Assembly (NCBI GenBank): GCA_964346325.1
Contig: CAYFUK010000015.1
Coordinates: 1 to 22,867 of the forward strand
Length of the DNA stretch: 22,867 nucleotides
Direction of reading: 5' to 3'
DNA from: JAUVDZ01 sp964346325
GTDB taxonomy: Bacteria; Patescibacteriota; Gracilibacteria; UBA1369; PNNO01
The translations under genes were made by a program, and so were the position numbers. The first letter of the stretch is position 1. Every line of letters begins with the position of its first letter. The notes below the pieces were generated by a model. It saw nothing but the letters and a program-made list of their open reading frames with translations, did not search any database and had not been told where the DNA came from. This document shows positions 1-7,925 of the stretch, one piece after another.

Positions 1-61
1 CGCCTGCAAAAACAAAAACTTAACTACACTGTCCTAAATGTCTGAAACTACTACATACGGT

Positions 62-67
62 TATAAT
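62..67 (+). promoter_or_regulatory. -10 element for murD
   Basis: A perfect TATAAT lies about 41 nt before the murD ATG. Seventeen bases upstream is TGTCTG, a poor -35. It would give a leader of roughly 35 nt without a ribosome binding site. The assignment rests on the hexamer and its position only. Confidence 0.45.
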
Positions 68-108
68 TTTTTATAGCCGAGTTTGTAGAAGAGTGCTAAT
101 CTTTGGTT

Positions 109-1413
109 ATGGAAATTTCGATACCAAAATCCGAAAAAATTGCAATCCTCGGCTTTGGAGTTGAAGGGCAGGCAACTTACCAGTTTCTTAAAGGTAAAGG
201 TTATAAGAACTTGACGATTTTTGACGAAAAACTTAAAGGAGAAGATATAGAGAACGATGTGGATAAGCTAAAAGAGCATGATTTAGTGTTCAGAAGTCCC
301 GGGATTCATAAAGATAATCCAAACCTCAAAGGCTTAAATGTTACTTCGGCCACGCAATTGTTTTTTGATCTGTGCCCATGCAAAATAATAAGTATTACCG
401 GTACAAAAGGCAAAGGGACGACCTCAAGTTTAATTTACGAAATATTAAAAAAAGCGGGTAAAGCGGTTTATCTGGGAGGAAATATCGGTATTCCCGCACT
501 TACATTTTTGGATGAACTGGATGAAGATTCTGTTGCGGTTCTTGAACTTTCGAGCTTTCAGTTGCACGATCTTAAAACAAGCCCGAATATGGCAATCGTA
601 TTGAATACAACAAGCGAACATCTTGATTATCACAAAGATACTGAAGAATATTTGCAGGCAAAAGAGCCGATTGTGAGATATCAAAACCATGACGATGCGG
701 CAATTTTTAATATTGACTACCCGTATCACAAAAGGTATGAAGATTTAACAAAAGCTGAAAAGTATTATATCAGTGCAAAAAAAACAGTCGCACACGGGGC
801 CTATGAACAAAGAGGCTCACTTTACCTTTTTGAAGAAGAATTGATTAATACAGATGAAGTCGGCTTAACAGGGCCTCATAATATTGAGAATATTCTTCCG
901 GCATGTATAACAGCATATCTTTTTAATATCCCAAAAAATATCATAAAAAAAGTTGTAAAAAGTTTTAAAGGTTTACCGCACAGGCTCGAACCCGTTGGTA
1001 AATATAAAAGTATAAGATTTTATAATGATTCATTTTCCACAACTCCGGAAACATGTATTGCCGCTATAAATTCGTTTAAAGAACCTCTTATTTTGATTGC
1101 GGGAGGAAGTGAAAAACATTCGAATTATGATGAACTCGGAAAGCTGATCGCAGACAAGAAGAACTTGGAAGAAGTAATTTTGATGGGCGAGACAGCAAAA
1201 CGTATAAATGAGTCAATCCAAAAAAATCAAGAAATAAAACCGAATATTACTATTGTAAAAAAATACAGGGATGCTTTTGATTTGGCTTTGGAAAAGGCAT
1301 GGAACAATTATGTGATTTTGTTTTCGCCGGCAAGTGCAAGTTTTGATCAGTTTAAAAATTACAAGCACAGGGGTGAAATATTCAGAAATTGGGTTGAATC
1401 ACTTAAAGGTTAA
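109..1413 (+). CDS. murD: UDP-N-acetylmuramoylalanine--D-glutamate ligase (MurD)
   Basis: MurD is a cytoplasmic Mur ligase that adds D-glutamate to UDP-MurNAc-L-Ala with ATP in peptidoglycan precursor synthesis. Visible in order are an N-terminal Rossmann-like UDP-binding segment (ILGFGVEGQA, near residue 14), the Mur-ligase P-loop GTKGKGTT (about 98-105), ELSSFQL (about 146), GPHNIEN (about 255), HRLEPV (about 291) and the C-terminal SPASASFDQFKNYKHRG. SSFQL and the last motif are MurD-typical rather than MurC/E/F. About 434 aa is normal for the family. I chose the ATG at 109; an in-frame TTG at 103 would add two residues. No Shine-Dalgarno precedes it. It is first of four + strand genes, 39 nt before ftsE. 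No other dcw-cluster genes are in view. Confidence 0.96.
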   Translation: MEISIPKSEKIAILGFGVEGQATYQFLKGKGYKNLTIFDEKLKGEDIENDVDKLKEHDLVFRSPGIHKDNPNLKGLNVTSATQLFFDLCPCKIISITGTKGKGTTSSLIYEILKKAGKAVYLGGNIGIPALTFLDELDEDSVAVLELSSFQLHDLKTSPNMAIVLNTTSEHLDYHKDTEEYLQAKEPIVRYQNHDDAAIFNIDYPYHKRYEDLTKAEKYYISAKKTVAHGAYEQRGSLYLFEEELINTDEVGLTGPHNIENILPACITAYLFNIPKNIIKKVVKSFKGLPHRLEPVGKYKSIRFYNDSFSTTPETCIAAINSFKEPLILIAGGSEKHSNYDELGKLIADKKNLEEVILMGETAKRINESIQKNQEIKPNITIVKKYRDAFDLALEKAWNNYVILFSPASASFDQFKNYKHRGEIFRNWVESLKG

Positions 1414-1452
1414 CTTTATAGTAAAAATGCATTCTTTACGTATTACAAATAT

Positions 1453-2130
1453 ATGATAGTCTTCGATAAAGTAAATAAAAAATATGGAGAACGAAAAGTT
1501 CTTGATAATGTGACCTTAAAAATACAGCCACAGGAATTCGTTTCAATAATCGGGCCTTCGGGCGCGGGAAAATCTACGCTTGTTCATGCTCTTATCGGCG
1601 CTGAAAAACTTCAGAGCGGCAATATTTTTGTTGATGATTATCATGTGCATATTATGAGTGAGAATGCACTGCAGCTGTTCAGACGAAAGTTGGGTATTGT
1701 TTTTCAGGATTATAAATTGCTGGACAGAAAAAATGTTAAAGAAAATATAGCTTTTGCTTTGGAAGCAACGGGTGCTTCCGAATCTTTTATTAAAGAAAAA
1801 GTTAATGAAGTAATGGATGTTGTGGGTTTAACAGCTTTAAAAGGTCATTTTCCGTACCAGCTTTCGGGCGGAGAACAGCAGAAAGTTGCGATTGCAAGGG
1901 CATTGGTACATGATCCCAAACTTGTCATTGCCGATGAACCTACGGGGAATCTGGACCCGAAATCCGCTGAAGATATCCTTAATTTATTCAAAAAAATCAA
2001 TAAAAACGGGTCAACTGTAATTTTTGCATCACATAATAAAGGGCTTGTCGATAAACTTAAAAAACGCGTAGTACGGCTGGAAAATGGTAAAATAACAAGT
2101 GATGAAGCACACGGAACCTACGAATTTTAA
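1453..2130 (+). CDS. ftsE: Cell division ABC transporter ATPase FtsE
   Basis: This is a complete 225-aa ABC ATPase. It has Walker A GPSGAGKS (34-41), a Q-loop in VFQDYKLLDRKNVKENIAFALE (from about 83), signature LSGGE (137-141), Walker B LVIADEP (157-163) and a switch histidine in ASHN (about 194). The QDYKLL...NVKENIAFALE stretch is typical of FtsE rather than LolD- or MacB-type ATPases. In known systems FtsE pairs with the membrane protein FtsX at the septum and controls peptidoglycan hydrolases. No ftsX follows: 12 nt downstream begins purM. The start ATG has no Shine-Dalgarno, only A/T-rich sequence. A generic LolD-like ATPase is the main alternative. Confidence 0.88.
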   Translation: MIVFDKVNKKYGERKVLDNVTLKIQPQEFVSIIGPSGAGKSTLVHALIGAEKLQSGNIFVDDYHVHIMSENALQLFRRKLGIVFQDYKLLDRKNVKENIAFALEATGASESFIKEKVNEVMDVVGLTALKGHFPYQLSGGEQQKVAIARALVHDPKLVIADEPTGNLDPKSAEDILNLFKKINKNGSTVIFASHNKGLVDKLKKRVVRLENGKITSDEAHGTYEF

Positions 2131-2142
2131 CAATCATTTATA

Positions 2143-3186
2143 ATGGCTACTTACAAAGAAGCGGGGGTGGACATAAAAACGGGTGACGAATGTTCACGAA
2201 TTGCCTATGAAGCTGCAAAAAACACTTTTGCGTCACGCAAGGGTATGATCGGTGAACCGGTTGTAGTAGAAGGCGGATTTTCGGGCGCGCTTGATTTCGG
2301 TGAATTTTATTTGGTTCAGAATGATGACGGGATAGGCACAAAAATGATTATTGCGGAGCTAGCCGGCAAATACGACACAATGGGGTACGATCTTGTTGGA
2401 ATGGTTGCCGATGATGCAATATGTGTGGGAGCGGAAGTAGTTTCAATTTCGAATACGATTGATGTTGAAAAAGTTGAAAAAGGCGTGATAAGTGAATTAA
2501 TGAAAGGGCTTGAAAAAGCCTGTAAAGAGCAAAAAATTGTTGTGCCGGGCGGAGAAATCGCTGAATTGGGAACAATGGTTAACGGATATGTCTGGAATGC
2601 TACAGCTGTTGGTATTGTTGAAAAAAATAAATTTATAACAGGTGACAAAATTGAGCCCGGAGATTCAATCGTGGGCTTGAGATCACGCTTATTCAGATCA
2701 AACGGCATGACTCTGGTTAGGCACATTTTGGCTCAACACCTCGGTAAAAACTGGCATAACGAAATATATTCGGATGATATAACATGGGGTGAAGCTGTAT
2801 TGGAACCGACTTTGATTTATCATAATGCGGTTTTGGAAATGATTGGACGTTATAAACAAGAAGCAAAAGCGGATATAAGTGCAATTGCTCATATTACCGG
2901 AGGAGGACTTCCCGACAACATGGCACGAATCGTAAAAAACAAAGGATACGGAGCTAAAATCGACAATCTCCCAAGACCGCACGACATAATGCTGAAAATT
3001 CAAAAAATGGGCGATGTAAGCGATAAAGAAGCTTATAAAACATGGAACATGGGAATCGGAATGGCAATTGCAACAAAAGATCCCGAAAAAGTAATCGAAA
3101 TAGCTGACAGGCATAATATAGCCTCATTAAAAATAGGCGAAATAACAAGTGAAAGCGGAATACAAATTGAGGACATGAAATTTTAG
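2143..3186 (+). CDS. purM: Phosphoribosylformylglycinamidine cyclo-ligase (PurM, AIR synthetase)
   Basis: PurM closes the imidazole ring of FGAM to give AIR using ATP, the fifth step of de novo purine synthesis. Family landmarks are the N-terminal YKEAGVDI (4-11), DDGIGTK (61-67), DLVGMVADD (83-91), a PGGEIAELGTM stretch (135-145), SNGMTLVR (186-193) and HITGGGLPDNMARI (250-263). The 347-aa length is normal. It follows ftsE by 12 nt and the TATAATG around the start has no ribosome binding site. No other purine gene is present nearby, so the in vivo role is uncertain: a PurM-superfamily enzyme with another substrate cannot be excluded, although the match to PurM is continuous along the chain. 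Confidence 0.88.
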   Translation: MATYKEAGVDIKTGDECSRIAYEAAKNTFASRKGMIGEPVVVEGGFSGALDFGEFYLVQNDDGIGTKMIIAELAGKYDTMGYDLVGMVADDAICVGAEVVSISNTIDVEKVEKGVISELMKGLEKACKEQKIVVPGGEIAELGTMVNGYVWNATAVGIVEKNKFITGDKIEPGDSIVGLRSRLFRSNGMTLVRHILAQHLGKNWHNEIYSDDITWGEAVLEPTLIYHNAVLEMIGRYKQEAKADISAIAHITGGGLPDNMARIVKNKGYGAKIDNLPRPHDIMLKIQKMGDVSDKEAYKTWNMGIGMAIATKDPEKVIEIADRHNIASLKIGEITSESGIQIEDMKF

Positions 3187-3230
3187 AAAAATTTTAAAAA
3201 AATTTAATTTTTGTTTGCTAGGGTTGAGGC

Positions 3231-4310
3231 ATGAATGAATATTTTCATGCTTGGAACTGTGTTTTTATGGGTATTCCAAAGCCGTTTGAAATACTTAACA
3301 AACACTGCTCCGACCTAAAATCAGCCTGGAACAACTTAACTGAAAAAGATCTCCAAAAATTTCAGATTCATGAAGATTATATCCGTAATTTTAATTATTT
3401 TAAAAAAAACGAATATCCTTTCAGGGAATTTGAACAATTAAAAAATCAAAATATTAAAGCTGTAAGCATCCGCGACAATAATTATCCTGCTCAGCTAAGA
3501 ACAATCAACAATAACTTCTCTCCGAAAATTATATATATAAAAGGAAATATTCCGTCATTAAACAGATATTTCATGGCTATTGTGGGAACCCGCAATATGT
3601 CTGATTACGGCCAGACCATAACAAAAAAACTTGTTGGAATATTAAATCCGGATGATTTTGTTGTGGTAAGCGGTTTGGCAAGAGGCATTGACACAAACGC
3701 ACATAAAGCAGCGATTGATAACATAATTCCAACAATAGCGGTACTTGGTTTCGGAATCAACAGACTCCCCCATTATTTAAAAAATATAGGCAACCAGATT
3801 ATTGAAAAAGGAGCGCTGGTTTCCGAATATCCGCCTGATCTCGGAGGAAAAAAATACCACTTTCCGCTTAGAAACCGAATTATTTCAGGTCTGTCAAAAG
3901 GTGTGGTTGTTATTGAAGGAGGCGAAAATTCAGGAGCTTTAATAACAGCGGGACGAGCGGGGGATCAGGGCAGAGATGTATTTACAATACCCGGCAGAAT
4001 CACGGATGAAAACAGCAAAGGCCCTATTAAACTTATTAATGACGGTGCAACACCGTTATATAAGCCTGAACATATCTATGATTATATTAATGTAACGCAA
4101 AGAAAAAAACCCGATACTCTCAAAAATTATTCCAATGAAAAAAAACTGATTATTGAACATTTAAAACAAAGAAATCTATCAAAAAATGAATTAATGCAAA
4201 AAATTATAATGCCTGTTGCGGTTCTGTCATCCAATTTAACCGAACTTGAACTTGAAAATGTAATTGAACAAAACAGATCGGGAAGGTACTACCTTAAGTT
4301 TCAATATTAG
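3231..4310 (+). CDS. dprA: DNA processing protein DprA (Smf)
   Basis: DprA binds incoming single-stranded DNA during natural transformation and loads RecA on it. The 359-aa protein has the extended Rossmann fold motifs AIVGTRNMSDYG (116-127), SGLARGIDTNAHKAA (147-161), SEYPP (198-202) and FPLRNRIISGLSKGVVVIEG (211-230, then the SGALITA loop), and a C-terminal winged-helix-like tail. The start is preceded by GAGG a few bases upstream, the only plausible Shine-Dalgarno among the starts examined. Its 3' end overlaps the convergent pilB 3' end by 17 nt. Neighbouring pilB and recA fit a DNA-uptake role, though DprA is also common in bacteria not known to be competent. Confidence 0.95.
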   Translation: MNEYFHAWNCVFMGIPKPFEILNKHCSDLKSAWNNLTEKDLQKFQIHEDYIRNFNYFKKNEYPFREFEQLKNQNIKAVSIRDNNYPAQLRTINNNFSPKIIYIKGNIPSLNRYFMAIVGTRNMSDYGQTITKKLVGILNPDDFVVVSGLARGIDTNAHKAAIDNIIPTIAVLGFGINRLPHYLKNIGNQIIEKGALVSEYPPDLGGKKYHFPLRNRIISGLSKGVVVIEGGENSGALITAGRAGDQGRDVFTIPGRITDENSKGPIKLINDGATPLYKPEHIYDYINVTQRKKPDTLKNYSNEKKLIIEHLKQRNLSKNELMQKIIMPVAVLSSNLTELELENVIEQNRSGRYYLKFQY

Positions 4311-6021
4311 TAACTCTGTATACTTCTTCAAGCGTTGTTATCCCGCGCAGTACTTTCATTATGCCATCTTCACGTAGACTTATAAGGCCTTTTCTGCGCG
4401 CCGCCAAAAGAATTGTATTTGAACTTTCTTCTTTAAGAATCATGTCACGTATTTCAAAATCCAGATCCAGCATTTCAACAAGTGCGATTCTGCCTTTATA
4501 ACCGGTGTTGCTGCACTCTTCACAGCCAACAACTTCAGGTAATTCTTTTGGAATCTCGATTTTAAGATCGGGCTTTATTTTTTTAATGGATTTTATCGTA
4601 TGTTCAATATCTTTAAGTTTTGCTTCGGGAATCGGCTTCATTTTTTTACATTTTTCACAAACCCTTCGCACAAGCCTTTGCGCAATTATCGTATCAATAG
4701 CGGGTGCGACCATAAAAGGCGGCAAGCCCATATTTATAAGCCTTGGAATAGTTTCAATCGCGCTGTTTGTATGCAGGGTACTTAAAACAACATGCCCTGT
4801 TAAAGCTGCCTGAGCCGAAGTCTGAGCAGTGTCGATATCGCGGATCTCACCTATCATCACTATGTCCGGGTCCTGCCTTAAAATTGTTCTTAATCCGCTC
4901 GAAAAATCATAACCTCGTTTTTCATTTATCTGCGATTGTGAAACACCGGGCAAATTATACTCAATCGGGTCTTCAAGTGTAATAATTTTTGTTTCTTCGG
5001 TGTTCATTTCTTCGAGCAGAGTGTAAAGCGTGGTTGTTTTACCCGAGCCGGTAGGACCTGTACAAAGTATCATACCATGGCTCATTTCTTTAAGCTTCTG
5101 TACTTTTTTAAAATTTTCTCCAAAGAAGCCCATTTGATTAAAATCGAGCTTGGCACGCTTTGAATCCAGAAGTCTCATTACAAAAGATTCACCCCACTGG
5201 GTTGGAATGTCGGAAACACGAACATCGATTTTCCTTTCATTTACAACAAAACTATAACGGCCGTCCTGAGGAATGTTTGTTATATTCAGCTTCATCTTGG
5301 CCATATATTTAATCTGATTAGCCAAATTTTTGTATACATCGTGATCAATTGAAAAAACTTTATGAAGCACTCCGTCAATTCTGAATCGTACTCTTATTGA
5401 TTTTTCTTCAGGTTCATAGTGGATATCGGATGCACCCGTTTTAATCGCACCGACATTAATAAGCTGTACAGCTTCCTCCGCTGCAACGGATTCCACTTTT
5501 TCCCGCAATTTGCTGAGTTGAACAAGCTCTTCTTCATATGATTTAACTTCTTTTTCTTTATATTCCGTTTCAACTTTTTTCTTAACCTTGTATTGGTCCG
5601 AATCATATAATTTAAATGCCTCTTTTAAGCCTTCTTCCGATGCCAGGTTTATATTAATTAAATATTTCTGCTTCTTTAAATCATCTATTACTTTTTTTGT
5701 TTCAGGATTATTTGGATCGACAACAGCAACCCTCAAGCGTTTCCCCACACTAAAAAAGGGCATAATCATTGCTTTTTTTGCTGTTTCGGGTTCAATAATG
5801 AATAAAAGGTCGGGATTAATAGGTGTTTTTGACACATTTATATACGAAATCCCCAGCTCCCTTGCCTTTGCCAGAGTTTCTTTTTCAATATACTGCCGAT
5901 CAATCTGTTTAAGCCCCTCACCCATTTTGCCTTTTTGAATTGCGGGCGCGGCAGCCGCCGCCGTAGTTCCCTTGTCGGCCTTCTTTTGAGCTTTTCTTAC
6001 TTTTTTATTAATATCAACCAT
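4294..6021 (-). CDS. pilB: Type IV pilus assembly / type II secretion ATPase (PilB/GspE family)
   Basis: This is a hexameric cytoplasmic ATPase that powers pilus extension or pseudopilus assembly. The 575-aa chain opens with a basic, alanine-rich linker (1-30), then an N-terminal GspE-type domain (about 35-140). The core carries Walker A GPTGSGKTT (322-330), Walker B RQDPDIVMIGEIRD (about 382-395), the His-box TGHVVLSTLHTN (408-419) and a tetracysteine zinc site (CEKC 455-458 and CEEC 500-503). The zinc site favours PilB/GspE over PilT. No pilC, pilT, pilin or prepilin peptidase genes are in the window. Transcription appears to start from an extended -10 about 26 nt upstream. Whether it serves pili, secretion or competence cannot be settled here. 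Confidence 0.94.
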   Translation of the reverse strand: MVDINKKVRKAQKKADKGTTAAAAAPAIQKGKMGEGLKQIDRQYIEKETLAKARELGISYINVSKTPINPDLLFIIEPETAKKAMIMPFFSVGKRLRVAVVDPNNPETKKVIDDLKKQKYLININLASEEGLKEAFKLYDSDQYKVKKKVETEYKEKEVKSYEEELVQLSKLREKVESVAAEEAVQLINVGAIKTGASDIHYEPEEKSIRVRFRIDGVLHKVFSIDHDVYKNLANQIKYMAKMKLNITNIPQDGRYSFVVNERKIDVRVSDIPTQWGESFVMRLLDSKRAKLDFNQMGFFGENFKKVQKLKEMSHGMILCTGPTGSGKTTTLYTLLEEMNTEETKIITLEDPIEYNLPGVSQSQINEKRGYDFSSGLRTILRQDPDIVMIGEIRDIDTAQTSAQAALTGHVVLSTLHTNSAIETIPRLINMGLPPFMVAPAIDTIIAQRLVRRVCEKCKKMKPIPEAKLKDIEHTIKSIKKIKPDLKIEIPKELPEVVGCEECSNTGYKGRIALVEMLDLDFEIRDMILKEESSNTILLAARRKGLISLREDGIMKVLRGITTLEEVYRVTNIET

Positions 6022-6028
6022 TAATTGG

Positions 6029-6046
6029 ACATAGAAATATCTATGT
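6029..6046 (-). promoter_or_regulatory. Inverted repeat at the pilB transcription start (operator or leader hairpin)
   Basis: A perfect 7-bp inverted repeat, ACATAGA-AATA-TCTATGT on the + strand, begins directly after the pilB -10 box and ends 7 nt before the pilB ATG. It would cover the expected start point, so it could be a repressor site or, if transcribed, a small 5'-leader hairpin. Confidence 0.5.
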
Positions 6047-6055
6047 ATTATAGCA
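6047..6055 (-). promoter_or_regulatory. Extended -10 promoter for pilB
   Basis: On the - strand the sequence reads TGCTATAAT, an extended -10 with a perfect TATAAT. The matching -35 position holds TTTCAA, a weak match, as is usual for extended -10 promoters. The box lies 25 nt from the start codon. Confidence 0.6.
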
Positions 6056-6075
6056 GAAAAATGGCTGATTTGAAA

Positions 6076-6114
6076 GGGTTGAGCACCCTTGATTTTATAA
6101 AGGGCGCTTAACCC
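6076..6114 (-). terminator. Hairpin between nusA and pilB
   Basis: A 15-nt arm at 6076-6090 pairs with 6100-6114 around a 9-nt loop, with one A-C mismatch and one G-U pair. It begins 16 nt after the nusA stop codon, as a terminator would, but only CCCTTT follows rather than a long U tract. It could instead attenuate read-through into pilB. Confidence 0.5.
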
Positions 6115-6129
6115 GGCTTATTTTCGAAT

Positions 6130-7401
6130 CTATTTTATATTTTTGACCGCTTCAACAATTGTTTTCGCTTCATCTTCAGTCATACCTTCAACAGATGCTA
6201 TATCTTTCTCACTCAATCCCCGAAGCTGCTGAACAAGTGTCAAATTGGCATCTTTAAGTTTATTTATTACAGAATCATCCAATTGCAGATCATCAACTGT
6301 CATTTCTTTAACATGCTCTTCTTTAACCTTTTCAACTTCTTTATCATCAAGCTCACTAATATCCAGGATGTCGATTTCCCACTCTGTAAGTTCGGAAGCA
6401 AGCCGCACATTCTGTCCGTTTTTACCGATTGCCAAAGGTCTTTGGTCAGGATTTACATAACATAACGCGCGTTTTTCACCTTCATCCGGTTTAATATAAG
6501 TAATTTTTGCAGGCGCAAGCGCGATTTTAATAAATTTCTCAACATCTTCGGTCCATGGAATAATATCGATTTTTTCACCGTTTAATTCATCCATGATATT
6601 CTGAACACGTACACCTTTCTGACCTACACATGATCCGATCGGGTCAATCTTTTCATCGGTTGATGAAACAGCGACCTTACATCGTGTTCCGGCTTCCCGC
6701 GCAATACCTTTAACTTCAACAACACCTGATTTAATTTCGGGAATCTCAAGTTCAAGCAGTTTTCTTACAAGATTCGGATGGGTTCTGCTTATTACAAGTT
6801 GAGGCCCTTTTGTTGTTTTAATTACTTTATCAAGATAAAGCTTAATTCTTTGGCCCCCGTAATACTGTTCGCCGGGAATCTGCTGATCAGGAGGAAGCAT
6901 TGTTGTAATTTTATTATCAAGATTCACATAAACCTGCTGATTATCAACACGGTGAATCAAAGCATTCAAAAGTTCGTTTTCGCGATCTTTGAAAGTTTCA
7001 TACATCACATCTCTTTCCGCTTCCTGAATTCTTTGTATAATCACCTGTTTTGCCGCCTGTGCAGCGATTCTTCCGTATTCCATCGGAGTAACATCGATCT
7101 TTACTTCATCACCTTCTTTCGGGTTTTTTTTATATTTCTTTGCTTCGGCAGGTGTTATTTCCATTTCAGGATCCTCAACTTTTTTTACAACTTCTTTAAC
7201 AAGATAAATTGTTGCAAAGGTGCCCTTATCGTTAAGTTCAACTTCAACATTTTGTTCTTTATTACCATAATCTTTTCTGTAAGCGGCGCGAAGCGCTGCC
7301 TTAATTGTTTCCATTACTCTGTCTTTAGGGATGTTTTTTTCATCGCAAATTTGATTAATTGCAGCAATAAACTGCGATTGTTGCATATCAGGCATGATCA
7401 T
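6130..7401 (-). CDS. nusA: Transcription termination/antitermination factor NusA
   Basis: NusA binds RNA polymerase and nascent RNA and modulates pausing, termination and antitermination. The 423-aa chain shows the N-terminal polymerase-binding domain (about 8-130), an S1 RNA-binding domain (about 135-205), KH1 with GSCVGQKGVR (256-265), KH2 with AIGKNGQNVRLAS (324-336) and a C-terminal helix-hairpin-helix repeat (about 370-423) ending in VEGMTEDEAKTIVEAV. In-frame ATGs lie at 7401 and 7395; the first is listed. There is no Shine-Dalgarno. The usual partners rimP and infB are absent: recX lies upstream behind a terminator and pilB follows. NusA probably has its own promoter in the 75-nt gap. 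Confidence 0.97.
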   Translation of the reverse strand: MIMPDMQQSQFIAAINQICDEKNIPKDRVMETIKAALRAAYRKDYGNKEQNVEVELNDKGTFATIYLVKEVVKKVEDPEMEITPAEAKKYKKNPKEGDEVKIDVTPMEYGRIAAQAAKQVIIQRIQEAERDVMYETFKDRENELLNALIHRVDNQQVYVNLDNKITTMLPPDQQIPGEQYYGGQRIKLYLDKVIKTTKGPQLVISRTHPNLVRKLLELEIPEIKSGVVEVKGIAREAGTRCKVAVSSTDEKIDPIGSCVGQKGVRVQNIMDELNGEKIDIIPWTEDVEKFIKIALAPAKITYIKPDEGEKRALCYVNPDQRPLAIGKNGQNVRLASELTEWEIDILDISELDDKEVEKVKEEHVKEMTVDDLQLDDSVINKLKDANLTLVQQLRGLSEKDIASVEGMTEDEAKTIVEAVKNIK

Positions 7402-7424
7402 TTTAATTAAAATATAAAAGTTAC

Positions 7425-7451
7425 AAAAAAAACAGGATATTAATAATCCTG
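7425..7451 (-). terminator. Intrinsic terminator of recA-recX
   Basis: On the - strand a CAGGAT/ATCCTG stem (7433-7438 with 7446-7451) encloses a 7-nt loop and is followed immediately by eight T residues (7432-7425). It starts 26 nt past the recX stop codon. This is the clearest rho-independent terminator in the window and separates recX from nusA. Confidence 0.85.
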
Positions 7452-7476
7452 CTTATTCTTAATCTCGTTTAAAAGG

Positions 7477-7923
7477 CTACCATTTATCCAAAACTTTGTA
7501 AATAGTTTCAAGCTTAAAACCCCGCGAAGATAAAAGCCGCATAATTCTTTCTTTTCTTTTTTTAACTTCCGCCCTTTTTATTGATTTCTTCTTTCTTTCC
7601 AGAACATCGAGTGCAACTTTTATTTCATCGATTTTTGCGTCTTCAATTGAATTATCGATTATCTGTCTGTCTACTCCCTTCAATTTAAGCTCAAGTTTAA
7701 GAAGGTTTTTACCTTTGGGATTAACAATTAATCGTGTCTGGATGTAATCCTTTGCGAATTCTTTATCATTGATGTAATTAAGCTCTTTTAAGCGTTTAAT
7801 TACTTTATCGCGATCTTTTTTAGTGCCGATTTTTTTACCCTTAAGCTTATTTTCAAGCTCATTTTGAGTGTAACGCTTGCGTGAGATAAGCCTAAGGGCA
7901 TATTGTAACAATGTATCGTACAT
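7477..7923 (-). CDS. recX: Regulatory protein RecX
   Basis: RecX modulates RecA filament growth. The 148-aa basic, all-helical protein has RecX landmarks: an N-terminal AL.LISRKRYTQNELENKL helix set (about 9-28), RLKELNYINDKEFAKDYIQTRL (about 44-65) and a repeat of the same three-helix pattern ending in RGFKLETIYKVL. The gene begins 2 nt after the recA stop codon, so the pair is surely cotranscribed and possibly translationally coupled. Length and placement are normal for RecX. A strong terminator follows. Confidence 0.92.
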   Translation of the reverse strand: MYDTLLQYALRLISRKRYTQNELENKLKGKKIGTKKDRDKVIKRLKELNYINDKEFAKDYIQTRLIVNPKGKNLLKLELKLKGVDRQIIDNSIEDAKIDEIKVALDVLERKKKSIKRAEVKKRKERIMRLLSSRGFKLETIYKVLDKW

Positions 7924-7925
7924 TA

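Noticed and set aside
6778..7410. 210-codon + strand frame across nusA
   Set aside because: Antisense shadow of a fully conserved nusA, rich in F, I, N and S, as expected for a mirror frame.
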